Source: Opitutales bacterium
Lineage (GTDB): Bacteria; Verrucomicrobiota; Verrucomicrobiia; Opitutales; Seribacteraceae
Direction: 5' to 3'
Length of the DNA stretch: 32,095 bases
NCBI GenBank assembly: GCA_029252505.1
Contig: JAQXBH010000152.1
Location: 1-32,095 of the forward strand
Part shown: in pieces, positions 9,797 through 19,136 of the stretch
Numbering within the stretch: the first letter of the stretch is position 1
Layout of the letters: each line of letters opens with the position of its first letter
Position numbers and translations under genes: made by a program
Notes under the pieces: generated by a model
Database searches by the model: none
Told to the model about the DNA's origin: nothing
What the model saw: only the letters and a program-made list of their open reading frames with translations

Positions 9797-11143
9797 ATGA
9801 GTACGAGTAATCTCAAAATGAACCGAAGGACTATGCTTCGGTCGGCAGGAATTTCCCTGACTTTGCCCTGGATGGAATCTCTGGCATCCCCGATAGTCCA
9901 ATCACCGCCACGACGGTTCTGCTCAATCTATTTTCCTTACGGCGTAAGCCTCCCGAATCCGGACAGTGAATTTGGTCATTGGAACTGGTTTCCCAAAGGG
10001 GTGGGAAAAGATTTCACATTCAATCAATCTCTCAAACCTTTAGAGCCTTTACGCAATCAGGTCACAGTGTTAGGCGGTCTATCGCATCCAAAAGTTCGTC
10101 GCATTGGTGGACATGATAGTGGTGACACCTTCCTCACCGGCGAAGAAATGAGCCTGGGAGCAACCGGGCTTAAAAATTCAATTTCCCTCGATCAGTTCAT
10201 GGCCCGGACTCAAAGGCTTGGAACGAAAACCCGCTTTACCAGTCTGGCCCTTTCCTCGGACGGGGGTACTGGACTTCCTACCCGAGCCAATACACTTTCC
10301 TACTCAAGCAAAGGCTTGCCCATCCCCTCCCTTAACCGACCAGCTCTTGTCTTTGAACGCCTGTTTGGTTTGAAAGGAGATTCGATTGAGGCTCAAAGAA
10401 AAGGACTTACCCGCACGGGGAGTCACCTCGATCTACTCTTGGGCGAAGCCAAGACTCTTCAACGTAGGCTCAGTAAAACCGATCAGGACAAGCTCGACCA
10501 GTACCTCACCTCGGTTCGCGAAATCGAACAGGATGTCGAGCGTTCCGCTCAATGGCTTGATGTACCGAAGCCCAAGGTTAATGCCGAGGGTCTTACCTTA
10601 GACGCAGACAGCGAAACCCCGGGCAAGTTAATCTATACGATGCTCGACCTGATCGCACTTGCCTTCCAGACCGACTCAACCCGCTTTATTACCTACCAAT
10701 TGGCCAGCATGCATGGAGCGATTTCCATAGCCAATAAGTTCCCATCCCTTCTTGGATTTGCCAAAGATGCCCATGGTCTTGCACACGGTGCCGGGAAAGG
10801 AGCAATCGGAGCGGAGAACAAGGGTAAATGGGACTTGTATCAGACTGAATGCCTAGCTTACCTCCTCAATCGACTAAGCGAAATGAAGGAAGGAAACGGC
10901 AGCGTACTCGACAACAGTTGCATCCTTTATGGAAGCAGTAACAGTAAAACCCATAATAACAGCAACTATCCACTCGTTCTTGCGGGGGGAAAGAACTTGG
11001 GTTATCAGCACGGACAATATCTCAAATTTGATAACCATACTCCGCTGTCCAATCTTTTCGTAACCATCCAGAAAAGTATGGGAGCGAATGCACATTCCTT
11101 TGCCGACAGTAAGGGCGAAATGAAAGAGGTTTTGGTTTCCTGA
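9797..11143 (+). CDS. DUF1552 family protein with Tat-like signal
   Basis: 448-aa ORF 31 bp downstream of the cytochrome gene; 'MNRRTMLRSAGISLTLPWMESLASP' and 'RRFCSIYFPYGVSLP...FTFNQSLKPLEPLRNQVTVLGGLSHP' are characteristic DUF1552 features. Confidence 0.92.
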   Translation: MSTSNLKMNRRTMLRSAGISLTLPWMESLASPIVQSPPRRFCSIYFPYGVSLPNPDSEFGHWNWFPKGVGKDFTFNQSLKPLEPLRNQVTVLGGLSHPKVRRIGGHDSGDTFLTGEEMSLGATGLKNSISLDQFMARTQRLGTKTRFTSLALSSDGGTGLPTRANTLSYSSKGLPIPSLNRPALVFERLFGLKGDSIEAQRKGLTRTGSHLDLLLGEAKTLQRRLSKTDQDKLDQYLTSVREIEQDVERSAQWLDVPKPKVNAEGLTLDADSETPGKLIYTMLDLIALAFQTDSTRFITYQLASMHGAISIANKFPSLLGFAKDAHGLAHGAGKGAIGAENKGKWDLYQTECLAYLLNRLSEMKEGNGSVLDNSCILYGSSNSKTHNNSNYPLVLAGGKNLGYQHGQYLKFDNHTPLSNLFVTIQKSMGANAHSFADSKGEMKEVLVS

Positions 11144-11392
11144 ATTAATCTTTCAGTAATTTCTCACCGGTCGTAAATTCCTAGGTCACTCTCTTATCGG
11201 TTCGCCATGGGAGAGCACGACGAGTTGCAGGATCACTATGAAAAGTAAGTATTATAAGATTCGGATCCATACTGGGTATTTCCCAGGGTTAAAGACCTTT
11301 GAGTTAACCATGGCCAAGAGCAGGTAAAAGGGCGTGCAAAAGACTACACCAAGGCAAAATAATAAAACTTTAATTCTTATCAAATTGTATGG

Positions 11393-14032
11393 TTAGTATA
11401 TTTTGAGATAAGCGGCCATATCTGCAACATCCTGCTCGGACATGCCTAATTGATGGGCAGATAACATAAGAGAGTTTCGTACCGGTTGAATGTAATGAAT
11501 TTCGTGACTCGGAATTTTTTGGACTAAACCACCAGCACTACGAATGGTTAAAGGATCACTCTCGGAAGTTATGATACCATTGATTCGCCAAAAGTTTTTG
11601 CGTTCTTTCCAGTTGGGTTCAAGGGTAATTTCTTGGCTTTCGTAGCCATGTGCGATTCCAGCAGACGGATGAATGATTGCCCGGGCAATCTCTTCGACCG
11701 ACCGACCTTGCCCCCACCCTTTCAGGTTAGGACCAAACTCCACCCCAATCTGATCAAACTGATGACAACTGTAACAACGGGCAGCGGATGTCTTGCCGCG
11801 TTTTATATCTCCCTTTAATGTAAGAACATTTGCCACCTTAAGTGCACCCTCATCTTTTTTCACTCCTGGTACTTGAACGAGAGCTTTGGGCTTTGCATCA
11901 ATAATCTTCTGAGCCACCAAAAAATCCCGCACTGGATGCTCTTTCCAACGATGTACCATTCCTTTTACAAGAAACTGTTTAGCCAAGTCTTTAACTCCTT
12001 CGTTTTTGGATTCCATAAAAACTTTTTTCATTCCCTCGAATGCATGCCTGGAACGATTCATTGCCAAGGAAGCAACCAACTCCTTACGGTGTTTATCAGA
12101 TAAATCATCCATTAGCATTCGTTCAACCAAGTCTTCGATCATACTATCCCCATGTAACCGCCAGGCGAGAAGGTGAGCCTGTCTATCCCAGTCTTTAGGA
12201 CTTGAGATTCCACGAAGTTTACCATAATCAGACCATAGTTCATCTTCCGAGCCATCCGCAGCCAAACCAACGGATTCCAAATAAGTGCGATCCTCCATCG
12301 AACCAGCTGTAATGAGATCGAGTAAAACCTCTTTTTTTCTTTCGTAAGCGAAATCCCGAAGATGGGTCAGGGCAATACGCCGAACATGAGATGACTCATC
12401 CCTTACGAGCTTTTGGATTAAACGAAAGCCCAAGTTTTCCCGATCAAATCGCAAGGCACTCCGCAATGCAGCGGCACGATAGCGAAAGTCACTGGCACCC
12501 ATCGTCGATACTACCCTCTCTAATTCAGCATGTCCTTCCTTGCCTAGATGCGGTAGAACCCAGATGGCCCGGCTAGCCAACCACGGGGATTTGCTGTTCA
12601 GTAATTTTCTTATCTTAGGAAAAGCAGACTGGCCTCGCGACTTTAGTTTTTGAAATCCATGAAAGCGGACATTATGAGCCGGACTCACTAGCATTTCTTC
12701 TGCAGTTTTTGGAACCTGCCTACTGGATTTAAATCCCTTAGGTGCGATCCGGTAAATCCTACCTATATGTTTACGGTCGGCCGCACCGTGTCCACCTACT
12801 ACAGGATCATACCAATCTGCGACATAAAGTGAGCCATCAGTGCCTACTAAAATGTCTGAAAAGGCACCGCATAATCGATCCTTTCCTTGCCGACTTATAA
12901 AAACTTCCCGTTCCAATTTGTACCCTGCCCCATCAGGTTTTGGGACATAACGAAAAACCTGCCGTTTAGCGGGCTCGCAAGAGAAGAGAGAACCTTCATA
13001 TCTTTTGGGCAAGGAACCGTTCTCATAATAAGTGATTCCGGTTGGAGAGCCACTTCCATAAACATCACCTGGTGGAAAGCTTCCCGGCAAATGAGTGCGC
13101 CACTCCGCTTCGGCGGTGGTTTGGCCAGCAATACGATCAGCAGACCATCCAAATTTTCCATCCTCCGAGCAAAAGCCAAAAAAAGCACCCTCAGGAACAA
13201 AGCTCGTCCGACAGGCTGGCGGATCATCATTATCATTTTGGAACATATCCCCAAATGAAGTAAAAATTTGCTCGTAGCTATTTCGGTACCCATGCCCAAC
13301 GATCTCCATACCGGTTCCGTCTGGATTAATCCGACCGGTAAAACCGGATACCCAAACATGACCGTCATCACTTCTTTTTCCAGCAAAAGTAGTTGGATTC
13401 AGATTCCACCCAACCTGTGGACCTCCTTTGTTGTAGTAAAAGCTACCAATATAAAAAGTCTGTCCATCCCTATCGGTTATTTTAGCACCGCAATTCCCCT
13501 GGTTAAAATACAATTTACCATCAGGTCCGCCAATTACTGAGTGTGTGGAATGATCATGATTACTCCCTGTAAAACCGGTAAGAAAGACTTCTTTTTTATC
13601 TCCTTCGTCAAAAACTAAATTTCGATTCATATCGATGTATTTGATAATGTGTGGAGTCTGGGAGACATAGATCACATTATCGATCACCCCGATCCCCATG
13701 GGCGCGACCAGTTCGGGGTCTTGAATAAAAACAGAAGATTTATCGGCCACTCCATCGAAATCTGTATCTTCCAAGACGACCACTCGGTCACCCTCTTTCC
13801 GGGTATTACTCCTGCGATAATTTACGCCCTCCGTAACCCAAATCCGCCCGGCAGCATCCACGTCCATATTTGTCGGATTATACAAGAGCGGAGATTCTGC
13901 CCAAAGAGTAACCGCCAATTCAGGGTCTTGTAACCGAAAATCATTAATTACCCTTTGACCAAAAAGCGAAATGAGCAGAGTAGGAAAAAGAAAGAATATA
14001 AATGTTATGGGAGAATGCATTAAGGAATTCAT
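11393..14032 (-). CDS. PVC-type heme-binding membrane-bound dehydrogenase (beta-propeller + HEAT-like repeats + C-terminal cytochrome c)
   Basis: 879-aa ORF; 'FRLQDPELAVTLWAESPLLYNPTNMDVDAAGRIWVTEGVNYR' N-terminus typical of PVC dehydrogenases; HEAT-like middle; C-terminal 'CYSCHQFDQIGVEFGPNLKGWGQGRSVEEIARAIIHPSAGIAHGYE'. Confidence 0.93.
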   Translation of the reverse strand: MNSLMHSPITFIFFLFPTLLISLFGQRVINDFRLQDPELAVTLWAESPLLYNPTNMDVDAAGRIWVTEGVNYRRSNTRKEGDRVVVLEDTDFDGVADKSSVFIQDPELVAPMGIGVIDNVIYVSQTPHIIKYIDMNRNLVFDEGDKKEVFLTGFTGSNHDHSTHSVIGGPDGKLYFNQGNCGAKITDRDGQTFYIGSFYYNKGGPQVGWNLNPTTFAGKRSDDGHVWVSGFTGRINPDGTGMEIVGHGYRNSYEQIFTSFGDMFQNDNDDPPACRTSFVPEGAFFGFCSEDGKFGWSADRIAGQTTAEAEWRTHLPGSFPPGDVYGSGSPTGITYYENGSLPKRYEGSLFSCEPAKRQVFRYVPKPDGAGYKLEREVFISRQGKDRLCGAFSDILVGTDGSLYVADWYDPVVGGHGAADRKHIGRIYRIAPKGFKSSRQVPKTAEEMLVSPAHNVRFHGFQKLKSRGQSAFPKIRKLLNSKSPWLASRAIWVLPHLGKEGHAELERVVSTMGASDFRYRAAALRSALRFDRENLGFRLIQKLVRDESSHVRRIALTHLRDFAYERKKEVLLDLITAGSMEDRTYLESVGLAADGSEDELWSDYGKLRGISSPKDWDRQAHLLAWRLHGDSMIEDLVERMLMDDLSDKHRKELVASLAMNRSRHAFEGMKKVFMESKNEGVKDLAKQFLVKGMVHRWKEHPVRDFLVAQKIIDAKPKALVQVPGVKKDEGALKVANVLTLKGDIKRGKTSAARCYSCHQFDQIGVEFGPNLKGWGQGRSVEEIARAIIHPSAGIAHGYESQEITLEPNWKERKNFWRINGIITSESDPLTIRSAGGLVQKIPSHEIHYIQPVRNSLMLSAHQLGMSEQDVADMAAYLKIY

Positions 14033-14098
14033 AGTCGAATTTATCGAAGAGATTATTTAGAACAACATTGAAGAGCAAAAGTTGCCCGAACTAATTGT

Positions 14099-15547
14099 CT
14101 ATGCAATTAGATCTTTTACTACATGGCCATGAACATCGGTTAAGCGATAATCGCGGCCCTGAAAACGATAGGTCAATTGTTCATGATCAAACCCAAGAAG
14201 GTGCATCCAAGTAGCCTGAAGATCGTGCACATGCACAGGATCTTTCGCTACCCCGAAGCCGAGTTCATCCGATTCGCCATGAACATGTCCACTCTTCACG
14301 CCCCCTCCCGCCATTACCATCGTATAACAGTCAGGGAAATGATCTCGGCCAAGCAAACTGCCTTTGGATGTGCGCCCTTCGCGAAATGGAGTGCGACCAA
14401 ACTCTCCGCCAATAATTATGAGGGTATCCTCAAACATTCCTCGTTCTTTCAGGTCTTTAATCAATGCGGCCACTGGTTTATCCATAGTGGCACACTTACT
14501 GGTCAGCCCATCCTCAATTGCAGTGTCCTTGCGTGTTCCGTGAAAATCCCACCCCCAGTCAAATAACTGGATAAAACGAACATCTTTTTCAGCTAATCGT
14601 CGAGCCAGTAAACAATTGTTGGCAAAACTAGCTCCACCCACTTCCGCCCCATACGCGTCTAATGTAGATTTTGACTCCTTGGAAATATCCATTACATCAG
14701 GAACGGAAGCCTGCATCTTAAAAGCAAGTTCGTACTGAGCAATCCGGGTAAGTGTTTCAGGATGAGCAAAATCATCGGCTGCTTTTTGATTAAGATCACG
14801 AAGCGCATCCAGGCTGGCTCTTCTTAAACTACGATCCATTCCCGGAGGATTCGAAACATAGAGGACAGGATCGCCTTTTGATCGGCACTGAACACCCTGA
14901 TAAACAGAAGGAATAAACCCAGCACTGAAAGAATTTTTGCCCCCGTTGGGCTGGGTTCCGCTGGATATGAGAACCACATAACCGGGTAAATCCTGATTTA
15001 CCGATCCCAACCCATAGGTTGTCCATGCTCCAAAGGACGGACGTCCCGGTTGGGAAAACCCGGTATGAACAAACAGTTCAGCGGGCGCATGATTGAACTG
15101 ATCGGTGTACATCGATTTGATTACGCAAAGGTCATCTGCATGTTTATGCAAATGAGGAATCGCATCCGACATCCACATGCCAGACTTTCCATGTTGGGAA
15201 AATTTGCGCGGAGTACCCATTAGTTTAGGTGTACCGGAAGTAAAAGCGAATTTCTTACCCTTGATAAATTCATCGGGGCACTCCTGATCGCTTCTCTTGA
15301 CCAGCTCTGGCTTGTAGTCCCAGAGATCCAAATGAGGCGGGGACCCAGTTAAATGGAGATAAATGACCCGCTTGGCCTTAGGTGCGAAATGGGGATTACG
15401 GGGAAGCAAGGGATTAGGGGGTGCTTTTATTCCAAAGGCGTCCGGAGAAAGCATTTGTGCCAAGGCACCAGCACCAAGACCCACCCCACAGTTTCTTAAA
15501 AAATGGCGCCGAGTATTAATTTGAATTTGTTCGAGTGCTGGATTCAT
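14099..15547 (-). CDS. DUF1501 family protein with Tat-like signal
   Basis: 482-aa ORF; 'NTRRHFLRNCGVGLGAGALAQML' leader; 'KAKRVIYLHLTGSPPHLDLWDYKPEL', 'IIIGGEFGRTPFREGR' and 'GRDHFPDCYTMVMAGGGVKSGHVHGESDELG' are DUF1501 hallmarks. Confidence 0.96.
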   Translation of the reverse strand: MNPALEQIQINTRRHFLRNCGVGLGAGALAQMLSPDAFGIKAPPNPLLPRNPHFAPKAKRVIYLHLTGSPPHLDLWDYKPELVKRSDQECPDEFIKGKKFAFTSGTPKLMGTPRKFSQHGKSGMWMSDAIPHLHKHADDLCVIKSMYTDQFNHAPAELFVHTGFSQPGRPSFGAWTTYGLGSVNQDLPGYVVLISSGTQPNGGKNSFSAGFIPSVYQGVQCRSKGDPVLYVSNPPGMDRSLRRASLDALRDLNQKAADDFAHPETLTRIAQYELAFKMQASVPDVMDISKESKSTLDAYGAEVGGASFANNCLLARRLAEKDVRFIQLFDWGWDFHGTRKDTAIEDGLTSKCATMDKPVAALIKDLKERGMFEDTLIIIGGEFGRTPFREGRTSKGSLLGRDHFPDCYTMVMAGGGVKSGHVHGESDELGFGVAKDPVHVHDLQATWMHLLGFDHEQLTYRFQGRDYRLTDVHGHVVKDLIA

Positions 15548-15572
15548 AAGTGTTGAAATAAAGGAATTCTGA

Positions 15573-18500
15573 TTAGCGTTTCATCATCATCTCATCGAGA
15601 TTAAGAAGTACATTACCCGTGACAGTAAGTGCGGCAAGGTCAGCTATATTAGCATCTTTGGGAGCTGGGCCGATCGGGTCAGTAGCCATTTTTTTGGCCA
15701 AGCTAGCATCATTAACATACCGTTTTTTGACTTGATAAAATAATGCCATCAAACGATCCAGCTCCGCTTCCTGAGGCTCCCGGGACAGACAGATTTTAAA
15801 TCCGGTGCTAAGCTGTTTTTCCAGTGTATCCGAAGACTTCACCATTATTCTTGCCAAAGATTGCGCCGCTTCGACATAAACCGGGTCATTCATGGTCACC
15901 AAAGCTTGCAAAGGTGTGTTGGTTGTACCGCGTCGAACAGTACAGACTTCGCGGTTAGGAGCATCAAAGGTAGCCATGGAAGGATATGGATTGGATCGTC
16001 GCCAGTTGGTGTAAATCCCACGACGAAATCGATCTTCTCCTTCGCTTGTCTTCCAGTCAATTCCACCTCCAAACGCGGCCTTGATTCCCATGTCTGGTTG
16101 CGGTGGTCGAACCGGAGGACCATACATTTTTTTACTCAGCAAACCGGATACCGCCAGTGCCTGATCCCGAACCATCTCAGCAGAAAGCCGAACGCGAGGC
16201 CCTCGGGCAAGTAATCGATTTGCCGGATCGCGCGCCGCCATATCATCAGTTACATGAGAAGATTGCCGATAGGCTTTCGATGTTACCAGCAGCTTAATAA
16301 ACGCTTTCATATTCCACTCCAATCGAACAAATTCAGTTGCAAGCCAGTCTAGTAATTGTGGATGAGATGGCAGTTCCCCCTGCGAACCAAATTCCTCACT
16401 AGTTGAAACTAATCCTATACCAAAAATCTTTTCCCAAAACCGGTTGGCAGAAACCCGTGCAGTCAAAGGATTATCTTTGTTCATAATCCATTTAGCAAAA
16501 TCGAGACGATTGGGCTTAGTTACGCCTGGCAAAGAAGGAGCCAGTGCAGATGGAAAATTAGCATTTACCTTCGGTCCATGATTAAGGTAGGAACCTCGCA
16601 AATGAATAAAAGTCTCCCTTTCATTGGCCACTACAACTTGCTTTAATATAGGAACCGTTGAATAAGGTTTAATGGAATTGAGTTTTTTTCGCAGAGACCC
16701 GATCCGCTCATTGATTCTTTTCCCCTCCGCTCCATGTTGGATAAAAAAGCTCATTAATTCTTGATTCTGCTTTTCGGTACGATCAGCAGAAACAACAGTA
16801 AGTATATTTTTGATATTTTCCGGTAAAGCTGGAGAAGGGGTTACCTTATCCGTGACCGAAAGCCTAAATTTACCAATCGAGTGGTTGGGGTAATTCTGTA
16901 GCAAACGTACGGATAACTCTCCCCCTGCAATCGGTCGTTTCAGTACAAACACTCCCTGATGATTTTTCCCCTGGCCTCCCGCTATTGCCCACCCTGAATC
17001 TTGCTTCGTATTACTATCGATTGCCTTAAACGCTTCAAACTTGGCCTGTTCGTAGCTGGCACTCGCCTTTGTAAATTGGCCAACTTCTGCTCCGTCCAAG
17101 GTTACTAAAATCTCTCGCTTCGGTGCTTGAGGGAATGCCTTTTCCCAGACGACCTGACGATCGGCACTGAGCACCTGCAAACGAAAACCGTCTAATCGAG
17201 AATGAAGTCCGCTATCCGTACGATTCCAGACAGCAAGCTTAGTCAATTTTTTCTCTTTCCCGAGATCTACTTCCCACCATGTATCTGCATCACCGTTGGC
17301 ATTATGAGTAACGCTTTTCGACTTGTAAAAATCACCATCCGTATTTCCATCAATCGCCAGTTTTGCGGTACCTCCATAGCCTGTGGTGCTTTGAGACGCT
17401 CCCCCATTGAGTGCTACATTTTCCTCCCCTACAAATGCCTGCACTTCTGCAATGTGAAGAATTCGGTCTTTTCCGTCTAATTCTATTCTTACAAACTGTC
17501 CCTTTTTTGCACCACGGACGGAATTAGGCAGACCCATTGAGTTTAGAATTACTTCATTTAGCACCAAGTTGTGATTTCGTGAAGGACCTCCCTTCGTCAA
17601 CGATTCATCGGCAAGGAACTCCACCCGTAATGCGGATATCTTTTCCAGGGATGATTGCAAAGTGAGTTTGTATTCATCAATTGATTTTTGCGTTCCAGAT
17701 GCAAGAACAGATCCATCCTCTCCTATGGTGAGTGTTGCTCCCGAAATGGCATTTGCATGGCTGGGCTTTAGAACTTCCCATGTTGTGGAAGTTATATCTT
17801 TTTCCCATGCACTCAGTTTTTTGGCAAACTTTTCGCTTCGATGTGGTGAAGTAAGAGACTCTTTTAATTGCTTAATTTCCAAACTCAGTTGTTTCTGCTG
17901 CAGTTTTTGCTGATCACTAAAGATGTTTACAAGTGGCCTTTCGTCTCGCTTGTCCGCATCTTGGGTTTGGTTTAATATGTCAAAAGCTTGAAAATACTCC
18001 TCATGGGTAATGGGATCGTACTTATGGGTATGACACTGTGCACACGCCATTGTTGTCCCCATCCAAGTCGCAAATGTGGTATTAACCCGATCAACCACTG
18101 CAACATTTCGAAACTCCTCATCGTTAGTGCCCCCTTCGTTATTAGTTTGAGTATTTCGATGAAATGCAGTGGCAATAAGCTGCTGTTCTGAAGGGTTTGG
18201 CAGTAAGTCGCCGGCCAACTGTTCAATGGTAAACTGATCGAAAGGCAGGTTATTGTTAAAAGATTTAATTACATAATCCCGAAATGCCCAAATTGTACGG
18301 GCACGATCATCCGCATACCCTGCAGAATCTGCATAGCGTGCCAAATCTAGCCACATCCTCGCCCAGTGTTCCCCGAAATCTGGGCGGTTTAATAATTGAT
18401 CCACATACTTTTCGTAGGCATTCGTACTTTGGTCAGACAGAAATGTGTGAAGTTCTACGAGAGTTGGTGGTAAACCAATCAGGTCAAGTGAGACACGACG

Positions 18501-19004
18501 AGCCAATGTTTTCCTGTCTGCGGCTTGACTAAAATTTAAGTTTTCATTTTTTAACTTTTCACCAATAAAGTAATCGACAGGATGAAAAGCATCTGGAACC
18601 GTAAATCGTGAAGGGGTCTTGTAGGACCAGTGTTTATCATACTTCGCTCCCTGATTAATCCATTCAGAAAGCAAGGCGGTCTCTTCATCAGATAAGCGTT
18701 GCCCCTTTCCTTTAGGGGGCATCAACTCTTCGTCATCATCGTCCAGGGTGACTCGAAACATAATTTCACTTTCTTCTGCGTCGCCCGCGACAATTGCTGA
18801 ATATCCGTCTAAATCACGAGTCGCTCCATCAAAAGTATCCAACCGCAACCCAGCTTCCCTATTTTCTTCATCCGGGCCGTGACAGGCGATACAACGGTTG
18901 GAAAGAAGTGATTTGATTTGGGTGTTAAAATCGACTTCGCCCTTTGCACTGAGGGTGAAAGTAACGATTGAAACAAAAGATAGCAGGAGTCTCATTATGA
19001 ACAT
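15573..19004 (-). CDS. PSCyt1/PSCyt2 (DUF1549) and PSD1 (DUF1553) protein with internal F5/8 type C (discoidin) domain
   Basis: 1143-aa ORF; CIACHGPDEENREAGLRLD (PSCyt1), 'ARMWLDLARYADSAGYADDRAR' and CAQCHTHKYDPITHEEYF (PSCyt2), 'PLTARVSANRFWEKIFGIGLVSTSEEFGSQGELPSHPQLLDWLA' (PSD1), internal 'VALNGGASQSTTGYGGTAKLAIDGNTDGDF...WWEVDLGKEKKLTKLAVWNRTD' (F5/8C). Confidence 0.96.
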   Translation of the reverse strand: MFIMRLLLSFVSIVTFTLSAKGEVDFNTQIKSLLSNRCIACHGPDEENREAGLRLDTFDGATRDLDGYSAIVAGDAEESEIMFRVTLDDDDEELMPPKGKGQRLSDEETALLSEWINQGAKYDKHWSYKTPSRFTVPDAFHPVDYFIGEKLKNENLNFSQAADRKTLARRVSLDLIGLPPTLVELHTFLSDQSTNAYEKYVDQLLNRPDFGEHWARMWLDLARYADSAGYADDRARTIWAFRDYVIKSFNNNLPFDQFTIEQLAGDLLPNPSEQQLIATAFHRNTQTNNEGGTNDEEFRNVAVVDRVNTTFATWMGTTMACAQCHTHKYDPITHEEYFQAFDILNQTQDADKRDERPLVNIFSDQQKLQQKQLSLEIKQLKESLTSPHRSEKFAKKLSAWEKDITSTTWEVLKPSHANAISGATLTIGEDGSVLASGTQKSIDEYKLTLQSSLEKISALRVEFLADESLTKGGPSRNHNLVLNEVILNSMGLPNSVRGAKKGQFVRIELDGKDRILHIAEVQAFVGEENVALNGGASQSTTGYGGTAKLAIDGNTDGDFYKSKSVTHNANGDADTWWEVDLGKEKKLTKLAVWNRTDSGLHSRLDGFRLQVLSADRQVVWEKAFPQAPKREILVTLDGAEVGQFTKASASYEQAKFEAFKAIDSNTKQDSGWAIAGGQGKNHQGVFVLKRPIAGGELSVRLLQNYPNHSIGKFRLSVTDKVTPSPALPENIKNILTVVSADRTEKQNQELMSFFIQHGAEGKRINERIGSLRKKLNSIKPYSTVPILKQVVVANERETFIHLRGSYLNHGPKVNANFPSALAPSLPGVTKPNRLDFAKWIMNKDNPLTARVSANRFWEKIFGIGLVSTSEEFGSQGELPSHPQLLDWLATEFVRLEWNMKAFIKLLVTSKAYRQSSHVTDDMAARDPANRLLARGPRVRLSAEMVRDQALAVSGLLSKKMYGPPVRPPQPDMGIKAAFGGGIDWKTSEGEDRFRRGIYTNWRRSNPYPSMATFDAPNREVCTVRRGTTNTPLQALVTMNDPVYVEAAQSLARIMVKSSDTLEKQLSTGFKICLSREPQEAELDRLMALFYQVKKRYVNDASLAKKMATDPIGPAPKDANIADLAALTVTGNVLLNLDEMMMKR

Positions 19005-19136
19005 ACTAGGTTTCGAAAAGTTGATTACAAATTCTTTCTAACAAGATGAATCTTAGTATAAATCTCCCAGTCTTGTATTGTAAATATAAACTTAAGATTT
19101 GTAGTTTTCGTTATTTACTAGTGAGATAAGCTTTAA

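Noticed and set aside
12895-13386. 163-aa minus-strand ORF in another frame of the heme-binding dehydrogenase gene
   Set aside because: Overlaps a coherent dehydrogenase CDS on the same strand in a different frame; no family resemblance.
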